Shown here piece by piece: positions 46,123 to 58,953 of a stretch of 64,000 nt of DNA. The position numbers were made by a program, and so were the translations under genes. This stretch comes from Folioceros fuciformis. Lineage: Eukaryota > Anthocerotophyta > Anthocerotopsida > Anthocerotales. The stretch's first letter is position 1. Each line of letters opens with the position of its first letter. The stretch is taken from assembly GCA_049999805.1 (NCBI GenBank), contig JBNGIO010006005.1, forward strand, positions 52,691 to 116,690, given 5' to 3'. A model generated the notes under the pieces. That model saw nothing but the letters and a program-made list of their open reading frames with translations, was not told the origin of the DNA and ran no database searches.

Positions 46123-49100
46123 ATGGCGGAGGTGGAAGAGCTACCAGTTCCTCCGCACCGGCTGGCTGCGGAGACGCAGGAGGTGCCACGGATTGCCGTG
46201 AACATCGACTGGTCGCAGGTGGACCTTGATTCTATCATTCTGCCACCGGATGAGGACTTCGGCATAAAGAGGTGTGGGGTGTTCTTGAGCTGAGGTCATG
46301 TGCGTGGCTGCACTGACCGAAGTGTGCAGCTTACATTTGCGCGGCATGACGTAAAATTGGTCCTCGTAGTTGGGGCGCGAAAGTAGGGCTTTTGGTGGGT
46401 GGCGGTCGGATTGGTGCCTTTGCGCTGAACACTAGCTTCGTTGTTCCTGGTTGTCCAGTGATGAGGAGGAGGAGGAGGAGGAGGTGCTGGAGACGGAGAC
46501 TGGGTTTGGGAACGTCATCGTGGTCGATAACTTGCCGGTTGTTGCGCCTGAGAAGTTTGACAAGCTCGAGGGCGTGATCAAGAAGATCTTTGGACAGATT
46601 GGTCAAATCCGGGATGGAGGGCTGTGGATGCCCACTGACCATGAGAACCGGAAGACGAAGGGTTATGCCTTCATTGAGTATGCGACTCCGCAGGTAGGGT
46701 TCGTGGTTTGAGTGCTGAAGCCTGTCGTTGTTGTTGATATGCTGGGTGGGTGACGGTGGTTTAAATGATCGAAAATTGGTGTGTCAAGGAGGCTCAAACT
46801 GCACGAGAGCAGACGAATGGCTACAAATTGGACAAGTCACATGTGTTTGCGGTGAACATGTTCGATGATTTTGACAAGTATTTGAAAGTTGCCGATAGTT
46901 GGGTGCCGCCTGAAAGCAGGCCCTACGCTCCTGGAGTAAGTGCTCGTCGGAGTTGATGTAGAGTTAGTCTGTGCCTTCCGCCTCGGGTACCTAGTGTCTT
47001 CAAAAGTAACGTTTGATCATGTCTGGTGGCATACAGGAAAATTTGCTGGCTTGGCTGACTGACGAGCGTGGACGAGACCAATTTGTGATTCGCTATGGGT
47101 CTGAGACTGAGGTGTATTGGAATGATGCAAGGCAGGGAAAGCCTGAACCAGTCTATCAGCGTACAGTGAGTTCCTCGGCCTGCACTTTCTCACTAGCCTG
47201 CTGCTGTTGATTGTCAGCTCTACTCAAGTGTTGGTCTGGTTAACTTGGTTGTTTCGGATCAGTATTGGACGGAGAGTTTCGTTCAATGGTCGCCTTTGGG
47301 CACATACCTGGCTACAATTCATAGGCAAGGAGCAGCAGTTTGGGGAGGTGCCCAGACATTCAACAGACTTATTCGCTATATTCACCCTCAGGTTTAGTTC
47401 TCCCTTTGTTGAGTGTCCGCTTTATGCTTTGGATTCTTGTTTTGCTGTCAGATCGTGTTGATCCCTGTGTGCACTGAACAGGTCAGATTAATCGACTTTT
47501 CACCTGGTGAAAAGTATATGGTGACCTACAGCAGCCATGAGCCCAGCAATCCACGAGATACTCATGTGTGTGGAGTTGCAACCTTTGTCCTTTCTTCAGG
47601 CGTGTTGTGGCAAGGTGGCATTTCCGGCTGCCACAGACGCAGCTTGTCATGACTCATGTTGTGGTTTTCCTGCAGCGTGTCACTTTGATGATCTTTGACG
47701 TAAGGTCCGGCAAGCTCCTAAGAGAATTCAAGGGCAGTGCAGATGATTTTGCTACGGGTGGAACAGGTGGTGTTGCGGGGGTGTCGTGGCCTGTCTTCAG
47801 GTAAACTGGGTTGATGGTAGTAGGAAGGTCAAGACCTGCGTTACCATTTAGTGAGTGTATTGTGAGAGGAAGTAGCAGCCCTCAGTTGTTCTGAATCCCT
47901 GGAGCTGTGGTTTGTCTGATTCATTATCCTTGCAGATGGGCTGGAGGAAGGGATGACAAGTACTTCGCCCGGATTGGAAAAAATGCGATCAGTGTGTATG
48001 AGACAGAAACGATGGTGCTGCTGGACAAGAAGTCAATTAAGGTTGACAATGTCATGGATTTTAGCTGGTCTCCCACAGACCCATTACTCTCTCTTTTTGT
48101 GCCTGAGGGAGGTGGAGGCAACCAGCCTGCTAGAGTAAGTTCTTCATTGCAGGTCTGCTGTTTCCATGACTTCCTACTTTAATCTCGGACAGTAACCTGG
48201 CAAGCGTCTGGGTTGCAACAGGTAAGTTTGATTCAGATACCAAGCAGAGAAGAGCTGAGGCAGAAAAATCTGTTCAGCGTCAGCGACTGCAAGATGTATT
48301 GGCAAAGTAATGGTGATTACTTGGCGGTTAAAGTTGACCGGTATACCAAGACCAAGAAGAGCACGTATACAGGTTTTGAGCTCTTTCGAATCAAGGAGAG
48401 GGATATCCCAATTGAGGTCTTGGAGCTGGAGAACAAAAATGACAAGATAGTTGCATTTGCTTGGGAGCCCAAAGGCCATCGCTTTGCCATAATCCATGGG
48501 GATGGACCGCGTCCAGATGTTACGTTTTATTCCATGAGGAGCCCAAACAATGTGGGTCGTGTGACCAAGCTGATGACTTTGAAGGGAAAACAGGCCAATG
48601 TGCTTCATTGGTCGCCTATTGGTAGATTCATAGTGCTTGCGGGCTTGAAAGCATATAATGGTCAGCTTGAGTTCTATAATGTGGATGAGTTGGAGTCGAT
48701 GGCCACAGTCGAACATTTCATGGCAACGGATGTGGACTGGGATCCCACCGGCAGGTATAGCTTTGAGCCTTATGCTTGTTTGCGGAGTGCTTTTTGAATT
48801 CTGGCGACCAACCTTTTGTGCTGTCTTACAGGTATGTGGCTACCTCTGTGACCTCGGTACATCAAATGGAGAATGGGTTTAACATCTGGGCTTTTAATGG
48901 AAAACTTCTTTATCGGCTTCCAAGAGATCGATTTTACCAGGTTTGACAGTTATTGCTTTGTGCATGAACCTCGGAGAGAGCCTGGCGCTTGAGTGGTGTG
49001 TGCTGACTTTTAAGTTCTCGTGCGCAGTTTTTGTGGCGCCCAAGGCCCCCGTCTTTGCTTACCCCGGAAGACGAAGCAGAGATAAGCAAAAATCTTCGGA

Positions 49101-49375
49101 AGTACAGCAGGAAATATGATGTTGAAGATGCTGAGTCATTAAGTGCACTGAGTGCTCAGGACATGGAGAACAGAAGGAAAATGATTGATGAGTGGAGGAG
49201 CTTGATAGCAAAATGGAGGGACTACAACGACGAAGAAAAGCATATTCGTCAGGAACTCCGAGATGGTGAGCCCAGTGATGACGAAGACGATTATGAAGCC
49301 GAAGAGGTCGAAGTAGAAGAGATAATTCACATTGAGGAGGAGGTTATCGCGTACGGTTTTGAGCAGTTAGATTGA
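46123..49375 (+). CDS. TIF3B: eukaryotic translation initiation factor 3 subunit B, eleven exons
   Basis: eIF3b is the scaffold subunit of the eIF3 complex on the 40S ribosome. Exons are 46123-46271, 46459-46693, 46789-46935, 47037-47165, 47263-47391, 47482-47565, 47676-47800, 47936-48134, 48222-48754, 48832-48940 and 49028-49375. The total is 2187 nt, 728 aa (Arabidopsis eIF3b is about 712), and all phases close. In order: an acidic N-terminus; an RRM (NVIVVDNLPVVAPEKFDKLE, GYAFIEYA); a large beta-propeller region (WSPLGTYLATIHRQGAAVWG, DFSPGEKYMVTYS, MYWQSNGDYLAVKVDRYTK, FAWEPKGHRFAIIHGDGPR, DVDWDPTGRYVATSV); and a C-terminal helical and acidic tail (DEWRSLIAKWRDYNDEEKH, then Asp/Glu-rich to VIAYGFEQLD). 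Intact and surely functional. Confidence 0.97.
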
Positions 49376-50266
49376 GCGAGCCGCGGAGTAGTTTCACCAC
49401 CACCTCACGGTCAAAGTTGTTACTGATTTGTGGTAGTGATTTTTCTCACTCTGAATAACACACTTGGAGGAGCACACTTGGAGGAGCGCAGTCAGATAGG
49501 TAGTACACCTTCAGTATTTTCAAGGTGTGGTTTGCAGGGCCTAAACGGCCTTAAGATCTAGGTTTGTAGAGGGCCACTGTTTTGAAGTTCAGCGGTATGT
49601 GCGTATGTCATGAACTCGGAGCTTGGCAGTGCGTTTTCCACAATTCAAGGGGTCCTTACGCAAGATTTTGAATACGGGTTTGCGTTTCCGGACCCACAGA
49701 TTCCAAACCGTAGTTAATCCTGTGGCATTTTCGCTGTCCTATGTGGCATGCGCCTGGGAGATGGCATGTTCACGCGGACGTCTGGCTCATGGTAGCTCTG
49801 AATCCCCTCCGGTCGCCTCCCTGTCACCGGCTCCTGGCTAGAACTGTCGCAAGAAAAGGGGTAATGTGCACGACTGCACGGCAGCTGAGGGGCCAGTTTC
49901 ACGAAAGCTGACTGCGCGAAAATTTCTTAGATGTGCCTCGCGGCGCAGAAGATGGAGGAGGAAATCTAGTGTCGTGGTGCGTCCTTGGAAACAGGAATTT
50001 ATTGCCGCTCCGTGATTGTTCGTTGGAGATGCGTTTGTCTATGTCTGAGCGCTGGTGTCACCTTTGTCACAGTGAACCTGCTGTGGGCTTCGCTATTCCA
50101 GCATGGCTGGGAGCAGGAGTAAACAGTATTTGGAAACAAACAGGCCTTGGCTGAGTACGTTGCTTCGACGATTTTAAGTCTCTGTTTGCAGCACAAGGGT
50201 TTAGGCTCGTAGCGGGGGCTGGATTGTAGCAAACTAAGTGCTGTCATCCGAACAGGCTTGTATGGA
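49376..50266. other. spacer between eIF3b and F-box genes
   Basis: eIF3b 3' end and F-box promoter. No supported gene. Confidence 0.5.
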
Positions 50267-52028
50267 ATGAGAGTGAGGCCAATCACGAGTAGCCAACTTC
50301 CGCACGATTCAGCCCTGCTTCATCGGATTCTTCCTGATGAACTTCTCCATGAGGTAATCCGGTTAATCTAATCGTTGGATATATGTGTAATGCTCTGCAG
50401 AATCGTGTGCATCTGGTGCTCATTGCTTGTTGCTGGTTTTCAAGGCGTTCAGGTCTTCGCACGGATGTCTTCGTATACGTTAGGTCGGGCAGCTTGTGTC
50501 TGTCGAAAGTGGCGTTTCGCTCTTAAAAACCCTGAATTTTGGCGTGTTAGTTGCCTTAAGGCTTGGCAGGTATGTTGTTTGCTTGGAAGCATCCAACGGT
50601 ATCTGCTTCCTACTTGTGTTCGTGTTTTTGTGTAGAGCTGCTGAATGAAACATAAACCGATTTTATTCAATTTACTCCATGTGTGTACATTAATTCGCAC
50701 ATCCGCTGATGAGTTTTAGATGACCGGGACTCGGGAGAATGAAAAAATTGTTCAACAGAGTTATGGAGGTTCTTGGCGGGCAATGTGGATTCAGCGACCC
50801 AGGCTACGATTTGATGGTCTGTGTTTCCCTGTGAGACCTAGAATTTGTTGGCTTTTGTGGGTTTTTTTTTGTGAGGCACTCTGCATCTGTTGTTGCTGAG
50901 GTTTTGCGGTACACGTCTAGGGCTTTATGTGAGTCGGAACACATATATCAGGGCCGGAGTTACTGAGGGGAGAAACATCAGTCCCGTGCATCTGGTATTG
51001 GTTGACGCTTTACTGGCTGGTGGCCCTGCCCGTTTGTAAATGAGGTCCCCGTAAAGCATATCTATCCTTGGGCTCGTAGTCTTCCTGTGGTCAGGAAAAC
51101 TGACTGGCTTCTCTGTTACAGGTTTGTTACTATCGGTACCTTCGTTTCTTCCCTGGCGGCAAATTCGTGTATAAGGTGAGATTTCTTGTTTGTGTGAAAT
51201 GTTTCTACAATTCCTTGCCCAATGCGTAGGATCAAGGGCTCGTTGCTGTTTGCTTGTCCCCGGGGATATTGGTGGCAAAACTTTCGGTGTGTAAGGTATG
51301 TCTACTTCCTTGTCGGCAGACTTCTCCCCTACGTGTAAAAGAGGTGGCAAATGTGATGCATGGCCGGCCCTCAAAAGTTGATGCAGTCTATTTGGGGCAA
51401 TTCACTCTCACAAGCAACCAGGTTCCCGCTGTGCTCACAGATTCATTGACTTCTTTGTGGTGGCTGACCATTTGATCTTCAAGCAGAACCATTCTTTGTT
51501 GCCCTACAACGACAGCCCGTGTTTTCCTCCCTAACTCTTCTTCAAACAGGTTGATGCAGCTACTTTGTATTCAGGGCGGAAACCCACTATGCTGAGGTTT
51601 CGACTGAGGTAAGTCCGATCTGGAAGGGCCCTTGTAGGATAATGTTGAGAAGTGTGCACCCATATGAACAAGTGTGTTGGATGTGGAGCAGAGTGCGTGG
51701 GACAGTTCCAGGTGCCAACAACCGTCTTGACATCTTGCGGATTACGACAACTGGTGCCGGCGAGGATGTAGATCATGAAAGTGTGCTGGAGTTTGCTGAT
51801 GACTGGCAAGACGATGAAACACATGATCCTGATGTGCCTGCGATTTCTCATCGACGTGGCCTCTCTCCTTGTGTCTTTGTTCCATTTGACGAGGTACGGA
51901 GTCGTGTGGTTGAGCGAGGTAGCATTTCTCCTCTCTAGCTGCAGATCTCATTGCTTTACCGTTCTCAGGTGGAGACGTCATTCTTGAACCTGCCTGTGGA
52001 TAAGATGGACTACTATGTTCCTGGTTAA
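50267..52028 (+). CDS. FBXO9-like F-box protein, nine exons
   Basis: A substrate receptor of an SCF ubiquitin ligase related to FBXO9. Exons are 50267-50353, 50453-50569, 50720-50816, 50921-50994, 51122-51175, 51320-51421, 51550-51608, 51692-51893 and 51969-52028, total 852 nt, 283 aa, with every phase closing. The F-box spans exons 1-2 ([37 protein letters not shown]). The FBXO9-type C-terminal domain follows: [66 protein letters not shown] and the end [13 protein letters not shown]. Mammalian FBXO9 has an N-terminal TPR-like part that is absent here, as in short plant homologues. The ATG at 50267 is the first in-frame Met in exon 1. Targets are unknown. Confidence 0.88.
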
Positions 52029-53776
52029 GCGCCAGCCAAACAGATGAAAGTGACGATTGCTGGAAATCTCGTCCAAGTCGGCATCAGCAGCTATACTTGA
52101 TGGTTTGTGTTTTGTAGACATGTTGTGCACAGTGTAGGGGGTCATTCAGGGCGTGTAAAGTGAAAGCTGCAACTATGGAGCGTGCTACGTCCCATGTGTG
52201 TTTTGTGTGTTAGTGTGTGTGGGTCGACATTATGTATATTGCATTTTGTAATAAGTGGATTGGCCGGTGTGATGTACCGTGTGCGTGGTCAGATCACTAT
52301 ACGTGTATACACGTATGTCTGTATGTGTAGTTGGCTAGCTTATCCGCGTGGAGTGAAAGGAGGTGAGCGCTGCCTTGGACTACGACTTTGGAACCCGTAT
52401 GAGGTGCGCTGGACATCTGCAGCCGAAGACCGGTCTGTAGGGGGGGGGGGCAGCGTGCGCAGTGGGTTGTAGAAGGGTCTCATCGGACCAGTGGTCAATC
52501 CCGTTGAGAATCGATGTGAATTAAGACTTAAGACTTTACCGAGGCCCCCGAAACGTCTGGTGGCAACAATTTCTTCACCTCCTTCACAGGGACCAACTCT
52601 CTGACCCGACTTCCAATCGGTTCCAGGACATTCCAACATCTGGAAGATGCTACTCGGTGATGTGAACATACGGTACATGTACTGAAGATGGAGCGTAGAA
52701 TATGAAACAAGAGGCGGTGAGCTTCGCTGAAGTCGGGAAGTGTGTTAGTAGTGTTAAGAAAAGGGAGTGGGTAGAGGTGAGCGAAAGGACGGTTAATGAG
52801 AGCTCCGGTAGACAAGGTCCGTGCGGCCTTGCGGCCGTGGGTCTGTCGGTCCGTCCGTCCTTCTTGTCCCGCCGAGCCCGTTGCTGGCGTTCATTCGCGC
52901 GTACTGGATGGCGTCCGCGTTTTGTGCTCCTGAATCACGCACGTGGGATATATAGGATTGTCGCATCTGGTAGGGCCAATCGGGTTGGTCCACTACATAC
53001 CCGGAAATTCGCCATCTCGCCGTCTGAACGGGATACTATCCTTTCTGTGCTTTAACAATTGGTTGATTGTGTCACACCATTTCCGTGGGAGGCTGGTTCC
53101 GGCTGCCGGCGGCGCCATCTCAATGCGAGGTTCGTCGAGTTGACGTGATCAGTTGTGGGATGTGTGGATGGATCCGTAGAGAGCCGCAGACGGGGTCCGT
53201 CAGCCTGCCATAATCCGTTGCTTGGATGTGCGGATGGAGGGCCCTTACTGGGCGGCAGACCGCGGGATCCCCTTGGATGGAAGGATGGTCGCATCGCCAG
53301 GGTGTGCGGCCTGCCCTGCCTCCAAGCTCCTTGTCTGCACTCTGCACGCCAGGCTCATTGAGTTCCTGGTACGTACGAGGAAACTGTGCGATGTGGGACT
53401 TGAGTGAGCTTCCTAGCTTGCGCACACGGGCTTCAAATTCAGTCCTCAGGCAAGCTTCACCACAACTCATTCCCACAACCAGCTGGTCTGTGGTCTTGCA
53501 GTCCCGGACAAAGTGTTGACAAGTTCCCAGACGAATTAAGTTGTGCGGAGAGGAGGGGAGCGGCGCGGGGCGGGGCGGGGCGGAGTGACACTGCTCCAAG
53601 CGTTAGTCAAGCACCAGCCTGGCAGGCCTTTGAGAGAAAGCTTCTTCTTGCGCTTGGAAGGCAAGCAGCTGCTGGGTCAAGAGTCACACTGTCGTGCACT
53701 GCCTCTCCCGCGGACTTCCCGGCGGTCTTGAGCAGTGTGCTCCAGGTCTTTGATCAATTCTGAGCTTCTTCCCAAC
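52029..53776. other. spacer, P450 upstream region
   Basis: Contains TG/GT-rich sequence at 52180-52330, a run of ten G near 52440 and GGGGC repeats near 53560-53582. Long open frames at 53120-53599 (-) and 53404-53763 (+) overlap each other and lack family resemblance. Confidence 0.45.
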
Positions 53777-55886
53777 ATGGCGACCGCTCTGCTCGCATTC
53801 TTCATTTTGCCGGGCGCCGTCATCCTCCCGGCGGCTATCATTATCCTGCACGCTATCTGGTTCGTCCCACGGCAAAGGCGAAGGTGGTACGAAGCGCAGG
53901 GGATTCGGGGACCCAGCTTCCATCCCATCCTCGGCAATAATCAGGAGATGAAGGCTGCCTTGGGCGAAACGATGCAGCTGAATCCGGTGCCCATGAACCA
54001 GCTCACATCCGCGATCACTCTCCCCGACTGCTCCACCTTCTCCCAGCTATACGGTAAGACCATGGTGTCATCCCAACGTCATCTACAACGTTACTACACC
54101 CTGTCTGTCTCTTCCATGTACATGGATTCAACTCGCGATCGCCAGTGTTGGGCAATGCAAGGTCCTGAATTGCAAAGCTGTGCGCAGGGAATGTGTTTAT
54201 TTACGAAATTCTGTGGACCACCATGCTCACCGTGGCGGACCCAGCGCTGGTGAGGGAGGTGCTGGTGGCCAAGGCCGCTTACTACCGTAAAGCGCCTGTC
54301 ATTCGCAACCTGGTGATGAGCCTGCTGGGCAACGGCCTGGTCTTCTCCGATGGCGATTTGTGGAAGCAACAGCGCAAAATTCACAATCCTGCCTTCCAGA
54401 AGACCTATCTCAAGGTGAAAAATACATCGACACTCACTGTCACACTACCTGTCCTCACCACCTCCTCTTTTCCTTAAGCGTCGAATTTCACGGGCCTGGC
54501 GCTCACTGAATCGGGTCCGGCCATTGCCAATTACGTGATCACAGGGTCTTCTGCATCACTTCAAGGACTGCAGCGATGAAGTCGCCAGACGATGGACAGC
54601 GCGCATTGCGCAAGGAGGGGGGACAGCAGAAGTGGAGGTGAGCATGGACATGTCCACAACAACGCTGGACATCATCGCCAGAGCCGCCTTCGGTGCCACC
54701 ATGCCCGGCAGCGCACCCACAAGCAAGGGAGTCTTGGCCTTCGAGTGCATCACTCCGCTCTTCGTCGGAAATCTGAAGAAGCTCTTCACAATCGTTCCGC
54801 TCATTCCAGGATACAGGTAATTAATTAACTGGGGTCGAATCGTCCACTTTCCACCGCACACACACATACTCGAGCGCAGTTCGCGACTCAGAAGTCTACT
54901 GTCTCAATGCTTCAATCTTTGATCACTCAGTCTGGCTGCCAGCTGCATCAATTCTGATCCCACTTCCGTGCTCCCCTCACTTGCGCCAGATTCCTGCCCA
55001 CTCCTGGCAACGTCAAGGACTGGAAGCGCGAAAACTACATCAACGGCCTGCTGGAGGAGATATTGGACGCTCGGCTGCAGGCCGCAGCGGAAGAGCATGC
55101 ATTGAACGGCATGGACAATGAGCATCCCTACGGCCACGACCTCCTAGGGATGATGATAAAAGCTTGGAAGAGTGGCAGCCCCACAATGACTCGGAAGCAG
55201 CTCCTGGCCGAGTGCAAAACCATCTTCGTTGCCGGCCACTCGACCACGGCGCTGGGTATCACGTGGGCTCTTTTCCTCATGTCCAAGCATCCGGAATGGC
55301 AGGACCGCTTGAGGCAAGAGGTGCAGCACGTGTGTCATGAAAGCGGGAGAGGGCTCACCATGGACGCTTTCCGACAAATGACTCAGGTGAGCGTACGGAA
55401 TCATTAATGAGGGCCAGCCGCATTTCATTTTGGACCAATCCTGACTGAGCTCCTGGTCAACAGATGGACATGTTTGTGAAGGAAGTGTATCGACTGTACC
55501 CACCGGTGTCCAACGTCTTCCGGCAGTGCCATACAGCCCACAAGATCGGGGACATCAATGTGGCCCCCGGAACATGCATTCTCGTCCCCATCGCACTGCT
55601 GCATCAGAGCAGAGAGCAATGGGGAGACGACTATGACCAGTTTCGGCCAGAAAGATGGGAGAACAAATTTTCCTATAGCAAAGACCTCATGGCGTACTGC
55701 GCTTTCGGGGCTGGTCCACGCCACTGCTTGGGAAAGGAGTTTGCCTTGATGGAAACGTTCACCATGTTGTCCACCCTCGTCTCTCACTTCAAATTTGCCA
55801 TCTCTCCGACGTACAGGCATGCCCCGGGCCACGTCCAAAGCATCCGACCATTGTACGGCATGCAATTACTCATTACAGAGCTTTAA
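53777..55886 (+). CDS. cytochrome P450 of the CYP72 clan type, five exons
   Basis: An ER-anchored heme monooxygenase; the substrate is unknown. Exons are 53777-54053, 54188-54414, 54545-54816, 54990-55386 and 55464-55886, total 1596 nt, 531 aa, phases closing. It has an N-terminal membrane anchor (LLAFFILPGAVILPAAIIIL), a PERF-type arginine segment FRPERW, the C-helix WKQQRKIHNPAFQ, the I-helix AGHSTTALGITW, the K-helix ExxR as KEVYRLYPP, and the heme loop FGAGPRHCLGKEFAL with the thiolate Cys. The C-helix form (WKQQRK..NPAF) and ExxR context fit the CYP72 clan. Oddities: the I-helix acidic residue before the Thr pair is replaced (GHST instead of GHET or GADT), and the C-to-D helix region is about 10 residues shorter than usual across intron 2. 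Confidence 0.88.
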
Positions 55887-56230
55887 TGTAATGGAGTTTA
55901 AGGGGCTGAACCCCGCGACACCAATTCATTGTGAAGCGGCTTACATTGTAGCTTACGGATTGTGGACGTGTTAGGGCGTTGAGCCTGTGAAACGGTCTTC
56001 CTCCTCACGCCACGGGGTGCAACGTGACAAGGATCCCTCGGTCTCTCTTCTCTCATTACACACACAATGTGGTCACATCCATGTGTTCTTTTGCATATAC
56101 TACATTAGAGACTATGGTCAAGGACTTCCTCACAACCATGTGCTCATTCATACAGATCCCCTAGCTCTTGGTAGCCGGTCAGTCATCTTCATGATATCTT
56201 TGGCAACCCCAAAGTTGGGTTCAAGTATAA

Positions 56231-56316
56231 GGCAGGTTATGATGAACCAACTTGTTTTCTTTTTATCATAGGAGGCAGGTTATGATGAACCAACTTGTTT
56301 TCTTTTTATCATAGGA
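56231..56316. repeat. perfect 43-bp tandem duplication
   Basis: The unit starting GGCAGGTTATGATGAACC occurs at 56231-56273 and again at 56274-56316. Confidence 0.92.
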
Positions 56317-56539
56317 GGTTTCTTGTGGTTTCTTCCCATGGGAAAGGTTTTATGTGGTTCTCTTCGACCAGCATTTGGCTTTCAATTTGCATCTATAATC
56401 TTTTCCACGCACCATCATATATTTTTAACAAGCTTGGTCCATCCTTTGGCTTATTATCTTTCTACTTGCAGTTCTTCATGACACCAGGACACACTTGCCT
56501 CGCTGGCCCCTGCTACAGTACTATGTTTTCCTCCCACTA

Positions 56540-57200
56540 TGCAAAGGGTGGAAAGAGTATCAGAGCTACATACCAAGATACATTGCACCAACACTAGAAC
56601 ACATTTGCCCCGGTGTCCCAAGTGACCATATTTTCCACCCACTACGTAGTGGATGGAAAGAGTACCATAGTTGCATACCCGGACACACTTGCCCCATAGT
56701 CCTAGGCTACCATATTTTCCACCCATTGTGCAACCACCCCTTGTGCGGTGGGTGGAAAGTGTAGTAAAGGTGCATACTGGGACCAAAGTTACATACTTGG
56801 ACACACCGCACCCATACTAGGACACACTTGCCCCATAGTCCCAAGCTACCATGCTTTCCACCCATTGTGCGGTGGGTGGAAAGAGTAGTTAAGTCGCATA
56901 CTAGGACACAGGGTGGAAAGAGATATTAAAGGTGCATACCAAGACAAAGTGGGTGGAAAGAGTACTATAGGAGTATATTAGGGCATAGTGGGTGGAAAGA
57001 GTACAAGAGGTGTATATCAGGACACGTAGTGGGTGGAAAGAGAACTAAGGGTGCATGCAACGACACAATGGGTGGAAAGAGTACTAGTGGTGCATACGTG
57101 GACACACTACAACAACACTAGGACACACTTGCCCCATTGACCCAAGCTACCATGTTTTCCATATGCAATGGGTGGAAAGAGTGCCAAAGGTGCATGATCT
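56540..57200. repeat. degenerate minisatellite (GGGTGGAAAGAGTA family)
   Basis: More than ten imperfect units share GGGTGGAAAGAGTACTA, GGTGCATA and GGACACACTTGCCCCA in varying combinations, with spacing mostly 40-90 bp. TTTTCCACCCA blocks in the first half are reverse complements of TGGGTGGAAA, so the array also contains inverted units that could form hairpins. Confidence 0.85.
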
Positions 57201-58807
57201 ATGTTGAAGGTGCATAGGTCATAAGAGTATCAACATTATTAAAGAGCATCTACTCTCATTAGGGAGCACCTATTGTGTTAGGCATATACGTATTGGAGTA
57301 GATTCACACTTATGGGCTTATAGCTCATAAGAGCTATACCCAATTAGAGGTTTATAAATGAAGAATTAATTGATTTATAAATTAAAGTAAATAGATCATT
57401 AAAATAAACTAGAAAATTAAAATATACTAGAGAATATATCTAGATAAATAATAAATATATAGCTAAAATAATTAAAAATATTATAAAATCATAAAAATAT
57501 TCTAGATGCAGTAAATAAAGTAGTTAAGTAGTAAGTTAGGATAATAAAGATCATAAATAAAATCATTAATACATTAATATGAATGACCAATTTAATTAGT
57601 TGTATATACATTACTCTCCTTTACTGGAGAAAAACAAGATGCGAAATCCATCTACCCGGAAAAAGGTGACACAAACCTCAAAAGGTGGCTGGGCCACGAG
57701 AACTAGCCCTTAAATGATAATCTACTCCACAATTTCATCTATGCCTAAGTTTGGAGGGATATTAGGTTTCTCCCATGCCAAAGTTTGGATTGACCTTATT
57801 GGATTTCTTTCATACCAAAGTCTCAAGGCTTTCTACATTAAGGCCACATAGCCTTTTGAACCACTAAGGCCAAGTCACCTACTCCATGCATTGTAATCAC
57901 TTGCTAAATCATTTTGTGAAAATGTTGCAGGATAGCTCTTAACTTCAAGCTTGAGAAACACCCTATCCTATAGTTGTTTCAACAATCCGTTGACAAATAA
58001 TAGAGGGAAAGAGTGTGGAAATGTTAATATTCTAGTAAAAATGTCTTCATCTTCCAAGATATCCCAATGCATCACCTAGTACTTCGCCATGTCGTTGGAC
58101 ATGGGCAATCTAAAACAATGAGCCTTGTGTCCATATCTTGACTTGTTAAGTGATTTCTTTGCCCCTCCATTCGCATGACCAATTTCTTGCTCCATTCAAC
58201 TGCTCAAGTGTAAGCCATTCTTTACCTCCTCCATCCATATTCTAATTCCTTGCTCCATGCATATATGATTGAAATTGAGTTAGTAGAAGGTAACATGTTG
58301 GAGTGTAAGCGATTTGTTTGCCTCCGCCATTCGCAATCATGTTTAGTAGGAACTCTTTTTAAAATATGTTGCTATCACAACAACCTCTTCCCAGAAACAA
58401 ACCAAGTCATTGTGATGAAAACGTCTCGAAGAACTTGGCTAGGGACTCCCTTTCTTCTACTTCGCATCCCCTTAAATGCATCAATGTGCTCTTTTATGTA
58501 TCAATGCACTAACAAAGATGACCCCTTTGCATTCAACCTCACATCAAGAACCCTTGCAACCCAAAATAGTGTGTTGTGGGTGTTAGTAAAGTAAGGTGTT
58601 GTCATGAACATGTCCTTCCGAATTTCAAACAATGGGTCACAAATGTCACAAAAAGTCCCTTGACAAACTTATTCTCATCCGCCACACCCACCCCCCAAAC
58701 CGCCCCTTCAAATACCCCCTCACCCACCTCACCTACCCCCCACTAACAGTAGGGAAAGGGAAACCATGTGATGTTCATGGAGCATGGCAACCGACCCTGC
58801 TTTGAGG

Positions 58808-58953
58808 GCGTTGCCCAGCTGGTACCCTCAAACCCCATATTTCCTCTCAAGGGTTGGCCTCCTTTGTCATTACTAGAAGGACGTTGCCCACTAGGCACCC
58901 TCAAATCCCATATTTCGTCTCAAGGGTTGGCCTCCTTTATCATTACAAGGAGG
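58808..58953. repeat. tandem duplication, 73-bp unit
   Basis: Two diverged copies of a 73-bp unit (CGTTGCCCA...CTCAAGGGTTGGCCTCC) start at 58808 and 58881, with about ten differences. A partial third similarity follows near 58954. Confidence 0.85.

Larger units (their letters stand above)
55887..58240. other. repeat-rich AT-rich region downstream of the P450 gene
   Basis: Holds a perfect 43-bp tandem duplication and a degenerate minisatellite, then a very AT-rich tract (57320-57600). No supported gene. Confidence 0.55.

Noticed and set aside
53120-53763. Overlapping long frames on both strands upstream of the P450.
   Set aside because: GC-rich repetitive sequence (GGGGC tract) keeps both strands open; no conserved motif.
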